Assembly: GCA_963989385.1 (NCBI GenBank)
Contig: OZ022502.1
Span: 55,545,454 to 55,609,453, forward strand
From: Ctena decussata
Taxonomy: Eukaryota; Mollusca; Bivalvia; Lucinida; Lucinidae
DNA: 64,000 nt
Direction: 5' to 3'
How positions within the stretch are numbered: the first letter of the stretch is position 1; each line of letters starts with the position of its first letter. The notes beneath the pieces are model-generated. The model was not told the DNA's origin. It made no database searches and was given only the letters and a program-made list of their open reading frames with translations. Below, piece after piece: positions 21,130 through 33,461 of this stretch. A program made the position numbers and the translations under genes.

Positions 21130-21660
21130 ATTTATGGGAGGTAAAGCAGCTGAAACTCTGTGGATATGCGTTTAACAGTAGCCTCTATAAAGTATTTTTA
21201 CCGTCGTTGCCAAAGCATTTTGGTTGCTACGACAACTTAAACTTGCTATCATGTTTGTAAATGGGAAAACAAAACAAAAAATGTTTCCTTTCATTTGCAG
21301 ACAGTTTGAAAAATCCTACAGAAATGTGCCTTGTGTTGTCTTCTATCTAACATTTGAATTTTATGCAAACTCGGTGTCACAGCAACCGAAAGACTAATAC
21401 TGAGAAGATATTGAAAAAAAAGCTTCTCAAATAAACCAATATCTTTTTACAGAGGTTAAGTTTGCTCTTTTACTGATTAAAAGGGCATAAAGCTTAGCCA
21501 CTAAGTCTTAGGCGAGCGATATAGGACCACTTGACCTCTGATTCAGAGCTCGTGTATTCATTTATAATGACCGTCTATTTCAGATTTAGCCAAACTGTGA
21601 CACAGATGCATATCAACTGTTGACCACCCTGATATTCATGAAAAATTATTTCTGTTTCAG
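21130..21660 (+). other. Sequence upstream of the first recognised gene 2 exon
   Basis: I searched for a signal-peptide exon or promoter and found nothing convincing. A TTTCAG site at about 21593 is followed by an in-frame stop. The region ends with TTTCTGTTTCAG, the acceptor of the exon at 21661, so gene 2 must have at least one exon further upstream. Confidence 0.4.
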
Positions 21661-21816
21661 ATTGTACTGAACCCGACGTACCCAATGGTTCATTCGCCGG
21701 TCAAACAGCAGAAGGAGGAAATGCTGCTATTATATGTAACACTGGATATGAGGGTGGTGCTACGATAGAGTGTCAAGGCGGTGTTTGGACATCGTTGCCT
21801 CCATGTACTCCGAAAC
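21661..21816 (+). CDS. Gene 2, CCP exon 1 of those visible
   Basis: One complete Sushi/CCP domain in 52 codons, an extracellular binding module. Cysteines are at exon residues 2, 26, 38 and 49 and the tryptophan is at 43 (VWTSLPPC). The PNGSF turn and NTGYEGG motif are typical. The acceptor TTTCTGTTTCAG and donor C|GTAAGT are strong, and both borders are phase 1. It is the shortest of the set, and the only one ending in C rather than G, so its junction codon with the next exon would encode proline rather than aspartate. Because it enters in phase 1 with no initiator, it cannot be the first exon. Confidence 0.9.
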
Positions 21817-22300
21817 GTAAGTTTCAGGTCCTCTTATGCATATTACCCATACCACCACTAAACCTTTTTCATACTATGAGAAAGCTAAAAGATTTAACTC
21901 CTTAATTGGAACTTCCTTCCGAATGGTTCACGATATATTTATGTCTAACTTCGTTATATTTTTTCATACTTTTTGCCCTAACTACTTCTTGTGCTAAAAT
22001 GGCGTGCATATCTTAGGACTGTTTCTTCTTTCAACTGTTGTCACCAACAAAGGGTGTGCAACCTTAGGCGTAAATGGACTATCTTTGTCAAATCCTTAGT
22101 AGCCCGAGCTGTTAAGACATTGCTTATTAAGGAAGATTTCCTTCAGCAACATTTATAAATGAAAAACAAATGAATAAATAAAATAAATAAATATATAATT
22201 TGGGGAAATGGATACACTTTCAGGGGAAGCAACTTCATTTTTATCTTGCCTCATTTCTCAGTTGAGTTCAATTCTTACTTGAAAGATTTCCACCTTGAGG
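21817..22300 (+). other. Gene 2 intron, 5' part
   Basis: No gene is recognised. At 22206-22290 there is a partial GGGTACAC-family MITE (GGATACACTTTCAGGGGAAG) without its right half. Confidence 0.5.
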
Positions 22301-23228
22301 AACAAAGGACTTCTTTGATTAAGGCGTGAATTTTCCCCATGATTAAAAAGTTATACGGATCACTGACTTCTGCTTTGCATTTATGACTATGATATGTAAC
22401 TTGCATGACAAACGAATTTTCTAGTGTTTGTGCCTATGTAAAGTACGTTAAACATACGTTGACGTTGACGTCATTGTTGAGATAAATTGTAAATTATCCT
22501 CAAACTGATCGTAGGAATAATGATTAATTGTATACGTTTCACCCTTTTTTGACTTACATTACTTACACAACAGACAATACTGGATAGTTTTGATTATATG
22601 TATGTGACCTTGACCTCATTTCAAGGTTATGGTACGCAATATAATCCTTGAAGATCACAGTGCTACTCTTGACCATTCTTCTTCTTTGGCTAACTGAGTA
22701 TCGTTCCCCCCCGTGACCCAGCTTCCCACTTATATATATTGCGTACTTGCATCGCATAAGTCTGCTACATGAAGGAAATGCTGGGTCACGGGGGGGAAAG
22801 TACTTGTATTTTAATTATAGTGAAGCGTTCTCTTTTGGCCGTTTTGACCGGAAGTAGAACTACGGTTTTGCATCTTTAAATGTCAATCAGGCGTAACAAG
22901 AAGAAAATCGTTGCTTTGTATTGTGATATTCGTGTATTTAGCATGCATTTATGAGCAAAATTTATGGAATGAATGACTAATTTTAATATTTTTATTACCT
23001 CAAAAAATTAGGTATGCGAAAACCTTGAATTTAGGGTTGGTAGGGTCAGACTGGATTATCTCCCCATGTCTTTTGGTCTGAATCACAAATGATCTGATTT
23101 CATCCGGTTTACATATTTGTGGAAGCTCTGCTAAGAAATATTTGCACACTTTATACTTTTGAAAATTCGGACTTGTCGCGCCGGCCTAATGGGGAAAATC
23201 CTCGCCTTAATCAAAGAAGTCCTTTTCC
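22301..23228. repeat. Inverted pair of 40-bp arms about 850 bp apart
   Basis: The arm at 22301-22340 (AAAGGACTTCTTTGATTAAG, then GCG and TTTTCCCCAT) is repeated in inverse at 23188-23228 with few differences. The hairpin at 22704-22799 lies almost at the centre. It may be the ends of a decayed element or two independent copies of one repeat. Confidence 0.6.
22704..22799. repeat. ~96-bp hairpin with CCCCCCGTGACCCAGC stem
   Basis: TTCCCCCCCGTGACCCAGC is mirrored by GCTGGGTCACGGGGGGGAA, with a loop of about 57 bases containing ACTTATATATATTGCGTACT. A structural relative with a different stem word lies at 47793-47895. Confidence 0.85.
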
Positions 23229-26200
23229 CCTTAATTGTGGCCCTAATTTAGGAAGGGTTTTGTCGTAAAAAGAAACAAATAGGAGGTTGCGAAGCTGTCT
23301 TCCTTTCCAAAAATGTCAGATTCAGAGGCAATTACGAGGCAATGTAGCACACATCTAAAATCACTACATGGCTAGTCGAATGTTTGCTGCCCCGCGGCTA
23401 GTCGATAAATTTCGGCGGGAGCTTTATATTCTCTGTGTCGTCATGTATTGTCAACTATTGAACCTCTCGGCGGATTGTGACTAAACTTTCAGGGATGTTG
23501 AGTGGTTATGTTTGTAATGGCTTCAGCATAACACAGCACTTAAAGTGCACCCACTGTGCGAGATGTTGACTGATTTGTATCCATTTTATCTCTCAAATCG
23601 ATGGACGGTGCTTGATACTTTTTCACTGTGTACCTTTTTGGTTTTCTAAAAAGATGATTTTGCTTGTGAAGACAAACATTAACCGAATGAAACATAAGCC
23701 TAGAAGAAAGCCCATATTTTATAGCAGAACCCTAAATATTCTAAAGATTGGAATACCTATAATAATCAACATAATTGTGTGGTGCAGCCAATGTTTGACT
23801 AGCCAAGCTATGGTATTTCATAGAGAAAAGCGTATGGTGTCTTTAATATCAAGTTTATCAGGCGAGACAAGAAACAGCATAGGAAGGCAATGCTTGCCGA
23901 GCCTTTCCTACGTACCTCTGGTCGGTCTGATAAATAATTTTTAAATATCTAAAGACACTAACATGATACCATGCATCATTTAAAAAGCATCAAAATGCAG
24001 GTTTGTCCGAACTTGCTGACGTCACGATACGACACATTGGCCAGTCGAACGTTGTTATCACATCCATATATCCGAGTCAGAGATCGCTTCTGACGGCACT
24101 GGCTGATATCTTGCGCACAAGCGCACTTCTTAACGAACGTTATATCACATTATGTTATCCGACCCAAATTATCAGGTAGATGATTGCAGCGGATGCATGA
24201 TAATAATGGGAACACCGCCATGTTTTTTTCCGGCATATTTGATACATAAGCGTCGAAACCTTTCCAAAAAGGAGTATATTTGTAAAGCAATGAATTTGCG
24301 TATAGGGGAGAAAATTATAGTTGAAACTACATGTATGTTGATGCTTTTCGAATACGTAATGTTTGTGTTAACTTATGTTTCCATCATAATGCCAACTGCA
24401 TGCCTGCTAACGACCAAATTACTTTTTGACAACCCAGTTCTGGATAAAAGGAAACAGACTTTTGTAATCAATCTATTACTGGCGTCCGGTCGTAAGAAAC
24501 ATATAAGAATTTAGCTATATTTGTATTTAAGGCATTTGAAGAGCAAAATCACACTTTGTATGTCGTTTAGTTTTATATTCCATTAGTATAGTACTGCTGC
24601 ACTCTTTGGTAAAAAAATAAGGTATTATATTTGAAACAGAAGGATGTTTTTACGTAAAAAAAAGAGTTTTTCAGGTTTGGTATTTGTCGTCCGTGTCTCT
24701 GCTAAAATTTGGGACATACTTGTCTGGACATTGGTTCCGCCAAATGTCACCGGGATGCCGGTTCCAACAGTATGTTATGGCATAGTTCAGCGGTATAGAC
24801 AGCACATGTTATGGCATTAGCTGAAATCAATTAGCAAACGATTATAAATATTTTTTGTGGATATATTATAATTTTTAAACGTTGAAATCATCTTTTCCTG
24901 GCGTTTGATGTATACTGAACGCCAAAAGAAACGCCCACAAGTTTATGTTCTTTTTTACGGCACTGTGACTGTGAAGTGTCAATTCGATCAATGTGCAGAC
25001 TACATGTATGATTTTCATCCAACTACAATAAACGAAGAAGCTTTCATGATTTTAGTCTTGAGAAAAACAGTTATCTCACTTTCTCGAAAAACATTGAATT
25101 CCATTGTAAGAGTTATCTTTCCATTTCAAATAAAGCATATTGTCATCAGAAATGTTCTCTTATATGCAGCTGGTAGAAAACACTAAATTTGGTAGAATGG
25201 TTAGGCCATTTACTAGATGACAGCGTTTTGAAATCGGTCAATTCAAATTACCTCCCTTTGCATTGAACAAAGAGTAAATATAAAAACCGTCATCGTCACT
25301 GTTTATAGCGTAACAATGCAGACTTTTTTTAAAGAATGACTGTGCTGTGTTTCATTACAGTATGACTACTGATACAAAGCTTAAGGTTTTCCTTTTCTTT
25401 TGGAACAAAACAGAGTTATAAAGTTCAATAGAAATCCTATGTTAAAGTGAAAGCCTGTTTACACTTTCTGGATACATGACTTTGGGTGTGTTGTTTTCAA
25501 GAGCAAAATACAACCCAAGGCCATCCTTTATTATGGTATATTATCTTCAGATACAAAAATATACAACTGCAGGTAAATCCCGATTCCCAAACATGTTGAA
25601 CATTCTAGGGGGTGCTGGACGACTGATGGTTCCTGCTCACCTGTGCAGTATTGTTAATTGGATAATTTCCCTTAGTAACGGTCTACACTATAATCGACTC
25701 GCTTTTTTGTGACAACACATCTGCCTAGCATCTCCTAAAGGGACTGCGGCGGGAAGTGAATATCCAGATCAGACGCTTCAAATGCGAGGTCTGATCAGGA
25801 TCTGCTCTGTTTGCCTTAATTGTTGGAATTTTTGTAAGAATTAACTAAAATCAGTAACAATAATGACAGATGGCAGCAGTGATGACATATGCATGTAAGA
25901 AAATCATTTAGGTATGGGGTAGATAAAATTACTGGGCGATGAAATCCTAGAATAATTTAGCCTCATAACTTTGTAGACGTTGCTAATGGTCTTTAGATAT
26001 AACAGTGTCAGGCTGGGTAGTTACTTACACAGGCTGTAGCAGGCTTTTAGAGCGAAAAAAAAATGAGAAAAAAACAGTATCTGCATGTTGGCTGCTGTCA
26101 AACGCTTCTGAAATAGCGCCTAATACGTTTGTTTGCATGCAACAGAACTAATGTTAGTACTGGCTAGCAATATTTGTATCAAATTTCGATTCAATCTGAT

Positions 26201-26419
26201 TTCAGTTTGTCTCATAAAAGGTACAGGCTTTAAAAGAGGTGGGTAGCGAAAGAAATTACGGTTGCCTTTATCCAAATAGGCTGACAGTCATGACAGATGT
26301 CCTGGACTTAGTACCCATCTTTAAAAGCATATCTTTTAGTTTCGATTGTGTCACTGGCATAAAATTACTTCAAGAGGTCATGAAGCTATTGCCCTACCTA
26401 TGTAAGAAATAACAACTGT
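23229..26419 (+). other. Gene 2 intron, no supported gene
   Basis: Frames of 90-120 codons (about 23612, 24152, 24905) have no start, splice or family support and are best read as chance. A short foldback at 25740-25810 has GATCAGACGCTTC mirrored as GAGGTCTGATC. No exon with a CCP signature is present. Confidence 0.45.
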
Positions 26420-26421
26420 TT

Positions 26422-27600
26422 TTATACGCCCGTTTGAAAAACGGGACGTATATTGTTATGGCGCTGGCGTCCGTCCGTCCGTCGGTCCGGACGTCCGTCC
26501 GTCCGTCCAGCGTAAACTTTTCGTTTCCGGATAACTCCTCCTACAGTTTACATCCGATCGAGCTGAAACTTGGTATATAGTAAGACTATGAGGTGGACCA
26601 GCGCATATCGTTTCGAGGTTACGCTCCAATAATTTTTTTGCGGAGTTACAGCCCTTTACTTAGAATTTTTGGGGTGTTCGTTTCCGGATAACTCCTCCTA
26701 TAGTTTTCATCCAATTAAGCTGAAACTTTGTAAACAGTAAGACTACGATGTGGAGTAGCGCATATTATACGGGAATTTTGCTCCGATGATTTTTAGCGGA
26801 GTTACAGCCCTTTGAAAAAAACTCGTCTATGGCAGTTTGTATGGCAGTTCTTTAGCATTCCATAACTTGTTTACTCTTTGGAATATCATGATGAAACTTT
26901 ATAACAATGTATATGAGATTAAGACAACGTGTCTCATACAAGAATGGTTACTCCCCTTGACTTAGATTTTGAGTTACCTCCCTTTGATTATTTTGTTAGA
27001 CTATATTTGTACACCTCATATCTAACTAACCATTTGGACTTTTGTGATGAAACTTGATAGTGATGTATATTAGGTTGACACAATATGTCTCATATACGAA
27101 CGATTGCCTCCTCTTACTTATTTTTGGAGTAACCTCCCTTTGAATATTTTCTAAGGCTATTCTTATGCAATCGATAAGTAGGCAACCGTATGGAATATCT
27201 TGATGAAAATTTATAGCAATGTGTATTAGGTTGAGGCTGTGTGTCTTATATAAGAATAATGGCTCCCCCTTCTTTATTTATGGAGTTACATCCCTTTGAT
27301 TAATTTCTAGGGCTATTCTTGGGCAAGTCAGTACTAGATAACCGTATGGAATATCTTGACGAAACTTTATAGCAATGTGTATCAGGTTGAGACAGTATGT
27401 CTAATAAAAGAATAATTGCTTCCCCTTCCTTATTTTTTTAGTTACATCCCTTTGATTACTTTTTAAGGCTTTTCTTTTGAGAACCTTAATGTTTGAAATG
27501 CCTTGATAAACTTGATAGCAATGTAGACAAGGATGAAACGGTGCAAAAAAAAAACATTCAGAAACGGGCGTATATTGCCCCGCTTGCGGAGCTCTTGTTA
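26422..27600. mobile_element. ~1.18-kb dispersed repeat, ATACGCCCGTTT ends, intact copy
   Basis: It starts ATACGCCCGTTTGAAAAACG and ends GAAACGGGCGTATATTGCC then GCTCTTGTT, so the tips are inverted. The body has GGCGTCCGTCCGTCC, two CGTTTCCGGATAACTCCTCC units and four degenerate units ending TACATCCCTTTGATTA. The same repeat is at 52459-56186, where it carries two insertions. No coding capacity is seen. Confidence 0.85.
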
Positions 27601-28660
27601 TCGAGGCTGGTTAAGCATTCGTGAAAGAAGCGCACAGGCTATATTTTCAGAAAGAGGTGTTCGTACAACTTACAAGCGGAGATGAAATATCCTTAATAGG
27701 GCCTGTGTTGCTGTACATTGTTATATACCTTATGAGGCTTTACTACATAAAAAGCCGTATTGTAATCGACAACATTTTATGTTGGTTTCTATTTTTAATT
27801 GTCGCAATGTGACAGGGTTTCAACACTGTTAATACACTCGGGCTTGGCAAACGTTAAAACACGAAAAAGAATGTTTTATCCTCTTATTGTAATTGTTTCT
27901 CATTTTTAAGCAAATTTCTAAAAAATAATTCAGTGTTATGAAAATGATGCTACACTTTGTTCCATGGTTTTGTTTGCCGCGAAATTCTGCGTTTATGTGT
28001 GGCGAGGCGGGGGAGGGGCGGGAGGGGGAGGTGCTTGCTGCGCTTGCTGGTTAGCTTGGTATCGATGCTCGAACAAGGGATTGCGAAATAGAGAAACGCA
28101 CTAAAATATCAAAACTGATACTTTTTTCACTGTGCTCCTGCGGGATTCTTATTTCCATAATTTCCCCGTGTTGCCACCCAATATTCTGTTCTACAACTAA
28201 GATAGGGACAAGAGTGCACATGGAGGGCGGAGGACGGGGGGATTGGGCGCTGCTGGTCATCTTTGTACTGATGTTTGCACAAAAGAAAATGCAAAAAGGA
28301 TAACATTTTCCTTTCTATCAGTGCAGTGCACAGCGCTGACATCGTTAGTTTTAGATAAATTGTATTTGATTGGTAATAGGTATATTTCTACAATTCTGAT
28401 GACGCTGTAATAGATTAGGGGTAAATACAAACTGGATTTCCTTGTTTTAGACCTCTTAAGGGAGATACGGAACCACAACATCTTTTCCATATAGACAGCC
28501 CACACATTAAGTAGACTCCTTTAATTTGTCAAAAATTAAAAGTATTAAATTTACAAACCTGTAGTTAACTATTATATAGTTACGTGCAGGACTTACGTGT
28601 AAATATTACTATTAAAGTCCAAATGAACTCAGGCCAATGATTTACTTGTCTGTTTGACAG
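27601..28660 (+). other. Gene 2 intron, nothing recognised
   Basis: A short GC-rich segment (GGCGGGGGAGGGGCGGGAGG) lies at 28003-28030. No exon or complete repeat is seen. Confidence 0.45.
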
Positions 28661-28819
28661 CTTGTCCAGATCAAACTGTGAATAATGGAGATTTGACCGG
28701 GGAACTATACTTTGAAGGCTCGGCGAACGTCATCTGTGATCCCGGGTACGAGGGAGGTGGACCTGCAGAATGTGGACCAGCCAATGTCTGGATTACAGTG
28801 CCTGATTGCACGCCCGTCG
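28661..28819 (+). CDS. Gene 2, CCP exon 2
   Basis: A complete CCP domain in 53 codons with cysteines at residues 2, 26, 38 and 50 and tryptophan at 44 (VWITVPDC). The NNGDL turn and DPGYEGGG motif place it in the same subfamily as the other gene 2 domains. The acceptor is TGTCTGTTTGACAG and the donor is G|GTAAGT; both borders are phase 1. It is 6.8 kb from the previous exon. Its first codon is x-CT rather than x-AT, so it lacks the DCG start shared by most later domains and begins with CPD. The function is presumed extracellular recognition. Confidence 0.9.
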
Positions 28820-28944
28820 GTAAGTACATCAGAAAGAGGTGTGACCGGTGTAGCACATAGCAGTATCAGTGACCTTTTACACGATTTAGGTAATTGTGCG
28901 GTACCCACAAAATTGGAATAAAATCTCCCGTGACTGGAATTTTT

Positions 28945-29275
28945 AGCTCACCATAGCCTTTAGGCAAATAAGTGAGCTTATAGTTCAGCCAGGCATCCGT
29001 TGATCGTATGTCCATCCGTTCGTCAATCAACATTTTCAAACCCCTTCTTTTCTGAAACCACTGGGCGGAACGTTTGTTCGGGTGATATGGGTCAAATGAC
29101 CAAGACGGCCGCCACGTCCGTATATGGTAAAAGCCCTTCAAAAATCTTCTTCAGGACCGAAATGCCAATGACCTTGAAACTTGGTATGTAGCATTGGGGG
29201 TTCGGGCCCATCATAGTTTGTTCAAATGATGATCCTGCAATGATCTTGACCTAAATTATGGCAAGGCCATGGGCG
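28945..29275. repeat. Dispersed repeat, copy 1 of two in this intron
   Basis: It starts at TAGCTCACCATAGCC and continues with CAACATTTTCAAACCCCTTC, CCACTGGGCGGAAC, GGCCAATGACCTTG-like and GATCCTGCAATGATCTTGAC. The same order is found at 30588-30930. It is non-coding. Confidence 0.7.
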
Positions 29276-29774
29276 TCGGAACAGGGGCGGCAGTGGAGGC
29301 TACCACCGCCCCAATATTTAAGGCGAGTATACGATTCTTCCAATGAATGGAAGGAAAAGAAAGGAAGACCCTCACACCTCGCAAATTATGAGTAAGGCAA
29401 GTAAAATGTCTCGACCAAATAGCATCACGTGAAAATGTAACCTACGGTATGTGCAAATAGGAGTCAACCAGTTCATCCTGCGCATCTGTGCAGCCTGATC
29501 AAAGCCTTCCCTTTTTGCGTATACCATATATGAATCCTGTCAAACATCTAAAACGTGAAAAACGAAGGTGCTGATCAGTCAGAAATGAGAGTTGTCAAAG
29601 TATCAAACCATAAGTCTGAACTCGTAAGTCCTTTAACATTGACAATTCCGGAATATTTAGAACTGATGCCGCCACATCATCTTAATATCATAATGAAAAG
29701 GGACCTTTTCATATGACACCTCTCAATTAATTCCTGAAACGTACTGCATAAACGTATTTCAAGATTCCTCATTT

Positions 29775-30022
29775 ACTTTTGAGCCTGCCAAATTAGCTGT
29801 TCATTGTATCGAGTATTCACTGTAGAATTTAGGATCTCAGGTTCGAGCCCTGGTTGTGCCGGATTAATTTCTCTGACTTCTGACCGGACTGATTCTGAAT
29901 TTCTTTCAGTTAGACGTAACGCACATTCGGAGATACTGAACTGGCACAGTGCTGCGTTTTTAGTGCTGTACTTAGTGAGGCAGTGGCCACAAGGGCTCTG
30001 GCAGGCACTCTGGCAAGCTTAA
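29775..30022 (+). mobile_element. tRNA-derived SINE, fourth type
   Basis: The head reads AGCTGTTCATTGTATCGAG, then CACTGTAGAATTTAGGATCT, then CAGGTTCGAGCCCTGG (B box). The body (TTTCTCTGACTTCTGACC, then CTTTCAGTTAGACGTAACGC) is unlike the other SINEs in the window. It is too degenerate for a tRNA gene. Confidence 0.55.
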
Positions 30023-30587
30023 CACTAACACTGTGCACAGACATGTCCTTGTCACAGCCTTAATGTTCCGGAACGTGTAGTCAAACGGATAAGCTTAACT
30101 AGCCTGTTAACTTTGGATTCTCATAGAGTGTCCAAAAACATGAACATATGCTTTTAATCTTATCGGGTTCGCCCAGTGACAGTGGCTGGCCTGCACTTAT
30201 ATTGTACACATTCTAATTTGTATGATCATAGTTTACTCTTTCTTTAAAAAAATCAAGCAACTGAATTGTTATTATGAGCGTCATAAATATCGATAATTCA
30301 AACTGCATTTCGAGTACGTGAGGCTACATCGACGTTCATACGCCGTTGTTTTCCTTTTAAGAAGTTTCATGGTATTATTATTTTTTCCAAGGGCGTGTGT
30401 GTGGTGGGGGGAGGGGGTCGAAATCCCGCCTCCCCAAAGTCAAAATCACTCAGACGGCCCTGCAAGGTCAATTTTGGTACCTTTTGCGTTTATATAGGAA
30501 TAGGCTTCAACAGAAAGTTTCTCGGAACGTATTAAAGTTTAAGATATAATATGTGGTTCAGATGATAAGCTTAATGAGCAGATGAAG
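30023..30587 (+). other. Gene 2 intron, nothing recognised
   Basis: AT-rich sequence with a short GGTGGGGGGAGGGGG stretch at 30400-30417. No feature is supported. Confidence 0.4.
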
Positions 30588-30930
30588 ACATTGTGTTGCC
30601 GAAGGTCAAAGTCATTCTTAGACCTTTGTTCAAGGTCACTGCGATTCTCTCGCCCGTCAACTTTTTCAAACATTTTCATCTCTGAATCCACTGGAGCGAT
30701 ATTTTATAGAGGAGCCTCCCTGTGTCAGAGGAACGGAAGTTTGTTTATGTGGTGTTGGTTACATGACCAACTCGGACTGCCGCCATGCCCATTTATCGTA
30801 AAACACCTTAAAAAAACTTCTCTAGAACCAAAAGGCCAATGACCTTGAAACTTTGGATGTAGAATTGGGGAGTCGGGCCCATTATAATTTGATCAACTGA
30901 TGACCCTGCATTGACCTTGACCTAATTAAT
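30588..30930. repeat. Dispersed repeat, copy 2
   Basis: It shares TTTTTCAAACATTTTCATC, CCACTGGAGCGA, GGCCAATGACCTTGAAACTT and GGGCCCATTATAATTTG-type words with 28945-29275 in the same order and orientation. Confidence 0.7.
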
Positions 30931-31535
30931 GAGTAGAAAAGACAAACATTTCCGTAACCATGTGATGCATTTGCGATGAGCTGGTGAGACAACATGATCC
31001 GACTTTAAACTTAACAGTGTCTTAGCGTTAGTTTTGCCTCGCAGTCAAGTAATAATTATTTGTTGCACACAAAAGTTTTTGCACCTGAGACAAACACTGG
31101 TTACATTATTATTTCTGTTGTGCATACGTATTTAGATTTAGAAACAGATTGAGTATTAATGATGATAATCATAAAATAATAATTGTAATAAAATCCAATA
31201 ATAAGTGCAAATTATTTATGTCCCGGTTTAGCAGTTGAAGATTTTTTAACCTCGAGCGTTTACGCCGAATATACTAAATTCTTTGGAGGGACAAAGCAAA
31301 CTTTTATACAATGAATCAAACATGAATGATAACTATTCTTGCATTTATAGTATGATTGCATTGAAATACTTATTGAAAAATGCCTAAAACAACCCATAAA
31401 AATCGTCCTTCTTAGTGTCATGTACGTACTTTATCATGACGTCATTCCGTGAAAAACAGAATGAGTTAGACACTTATAAAAGTGAAACCAATACTGCTTG
31501 TCCCATGGTAGACTGATACTCAAATGTCTCTTCAG

Positions 31536-31660
31536 ATGTAGCAGATAGGCGCGTGAACCAGTCTGGTCCTAGGGCGGCAAAGTAACGTCGGGTAATGCCA
31601 TGTAAACAAATTGCGGCCCGGAATATGAAGGAGCAGGCCTAAAACTATGAACAGTACCAA
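31536..31660 (+). pseudogene. Probable decayed CCP exon of gene 2
   Basis: After an acceptor-like TGTCTCTTCAG, the sequence aligns by eye with the CCP exon at 21661. A GTGAACCAGTCTGGTCC block matches the PNG turn region, GTAATGCCATGTAAACA matches the stretch before cysteine 2, and TGCGGCCCGGAATATGAAGG encodes C-x-x-x-YEG followed by AG. The frame is broken: there are in-frame stops, at least one shift, and no recognisable W..LP.C end or donor. It lies between CCP exons 2 and 3 on the same strand, where a lost exon would be expected. The call rests on pattern matching only and could be chance. Confidence 0.45.
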
Positions 31661-32429
31661 AATTTCATGATTGAAACAGGAATTTTGTTCTGTTCGAAAT
31701 TGGCCTCAAACAGGTTTGTCTGTGTCTATGCAAGAACTAGTGAAAACATCTTCATCTCCCATTTGGAGCGCAGGGTTCAGTTGTTTAAAGCATCTTTCGC
31801 GTAATGAAGTCGTTTTATTCAAGGATTCGTTAAGTCTTCTTGTACACAAAGAGTCGAGTGGGCTAATATTTTTTTTCTGAAAAATTGAGAGGACCTTTTG
31901 CACTGAAAAAGCTCCTCACATTTGTCGGCAAAAATGGCAGTGTTTTTGGGTATAATAACTTTGAAATTGTAATGTCTCGTTAAGATGAGGTGGGAGTAAT
32001 TCAGCGCCGCCGTGCGGCAGTTTCTGTCTCCACGTTACGTTATGACGTCAAACGTTCCGTTTGTGAAAAAAAAGATGGCGTCAATGTTAGCCGCTTCTGT
32101 GATCACTACTTGGTTTGCTCACAAAATGCAAGGAGGATGAGAGCTGAGTGAAATTTTAAGGAAGTAGAAAATGCCGTCGAGAAGAAACTGAAAAAAAGTA
32201 CATCTAGTTTTTTTCCGCGGTGAAAGACGACAAGCGGGAAAGCTGTTCTTTGTAGGTTTCTCATCAGTTTGTTAGACGGAGAACTTTCGCAACTGTTGAG
32301 TTGCAGTAATTTTATTACAAATTTCATACGCCAACAAAGCCTTGTGAAATCGAATCCAGAATCGTACAATGAGTAGTCAGGCCACTGTCTATACTTCGAC
32401 CACGCACGCTAGGCGCAATGGAATTCCAT
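31661..32429 (+). other. Gene 2 intron, nothing firmly recognised
   Basis: ATGAGGTGGGAGTAATT near 31987 is the inverse of ATTACTCCCACCTCA near 41077, hinting at a shared repeat end. No gene is recognised; open frames on both strands are unsupported. Confidence 0.4.
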
Positions 32430-32522
32430 TTACGGTTGGAAAGATTTCCGCCTCCAGCGTCTCGAACCCGGGCCCGCTGGATCAGCAGGCCAGCGCTTAA
32501 CCTACTGAGCTACCGGGTCTCC
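32430..32522 (-). mobile_element. tRNA-derived SINE head, minus copy
   Basis: On the minus strand: GACCCGGTAGCTCAGTAGGT (A box), GATCCAGCGGGCCCGGG, TTCGAGACGCTGG and GGCGGAAATCTTTCC. It is the same family as 43364, truncated in the body. Confidence 0.75.
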
Positions 32523-32840
32523 TCAGGTGTTATGATAGCACCCACACTTAAGATATTAATCAGCAAAAGTTATGCCACACTTCAGTTATATTAAAATTCT
32601 TTGACTGGCCCTAGCGTTTGAACAACGCCAGGCAGCCGTATCAACATCGATGCGATATCGTCAGGACCTTTGATCGACGTTGATAAGATAATTTAACGAT
32701 CTGTTCTGTCAGTAGGCTAAAACAGTGTAGCGTGTGTGTTTTTAGTTGTTGTTTTTCCTTGCATTTCTTTCACTTTTCTGTCTTTCATTTCTTTTCTTTT
32801 TTGAAGTGTATATCAAAGAGCCGTTTCACTGAATCTCCTA

Positions 32841-33167
32841 CACTGTAAAAAATCAAAAAAGAAATCCCTAGATTTTACGGAAGAATACCTGGCCACCAGT
32901 TGCCAGTCCATTTCCCGTTAATTTTACGAGTGCCCGTAAACATTGGCGGAATCGTCACACAGAGTGGGGTAGACTAAGACAAGTATTGTTTTGGTCATAT
33001 GGCCCTTCAACACTACAAAGGTATTTTCGAGTGCGGTCAGTTAACATAACTCTACCATATCGAGATTTCAAAATATGTTCTACTTGCAGACGCCCGTAAA
33101 TGGTAAATGGACTGGCAGCTGGTTGCCAGGTATTTTACCGTAAAATCTACGGAATTTTTTTACAGTG
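32841..33167. mobile_element. 327-bp MITE with CACTGTAAAAA ends
   Basis: The ends are CACTGTAAAAAATC and TTTTTTTACAGTG, with ~80-bp arms containing GATTTTACGG and ACCTGGCCACCAGTTGCC with their complements. TA flanks both sides. The CACTG tip resembles EnSpm/CACTA-type termini, but the superfamily call is inference. Confidence 0.8.
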
Positions 33168-33207
33168 TAGACACTAAAGGGAATCCAAGCTGCCTCTCAT
33201 TTTCACA

Positions 33208-33231
33208 GAGAGAGAGAGAGAGAGAGAGAGT
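33208..33231. repeat. (GA)n microsatellite
   Basis: About 12 GA units. Confidence 0.9.
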
Positions 33232-33352
33232 CGCCGAAGCCCAGTCGTAGTACAGAATATTATAGGTTCTTTCTTGGCTCAGGTCAGGAACCGGAAAACG
33301 TGAACTCTATAAGCACTCAGCTTTCGTTCTAATCCCAAGATTGTATTGTATA

Positions 33353-33363
33353 TTATATATATA

Positions 33364-33445
<82 letters not shown>
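33353..33445. repeat. (TA)n microsatellite followed by (TATG)n
   Basis: About 45 TA units with a single slip near 33371, then TATGTATGTATGTATG to 33461. The tyrosine/isoleucine open frame across it is an artefact of the repeat. Confidence 0.95.
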
Positions 33446-33457
<12 letters not shown>

Positions 33458-33461
33458 GTAT

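Noticed and set aside
24152..24514. 120-codon frame with hydrophobic stretches
   Set aside because: AT-rich sequence readily gives hydrophobic codons. No splice borders or family resemblance, and it lies inside a CCP gene intron.
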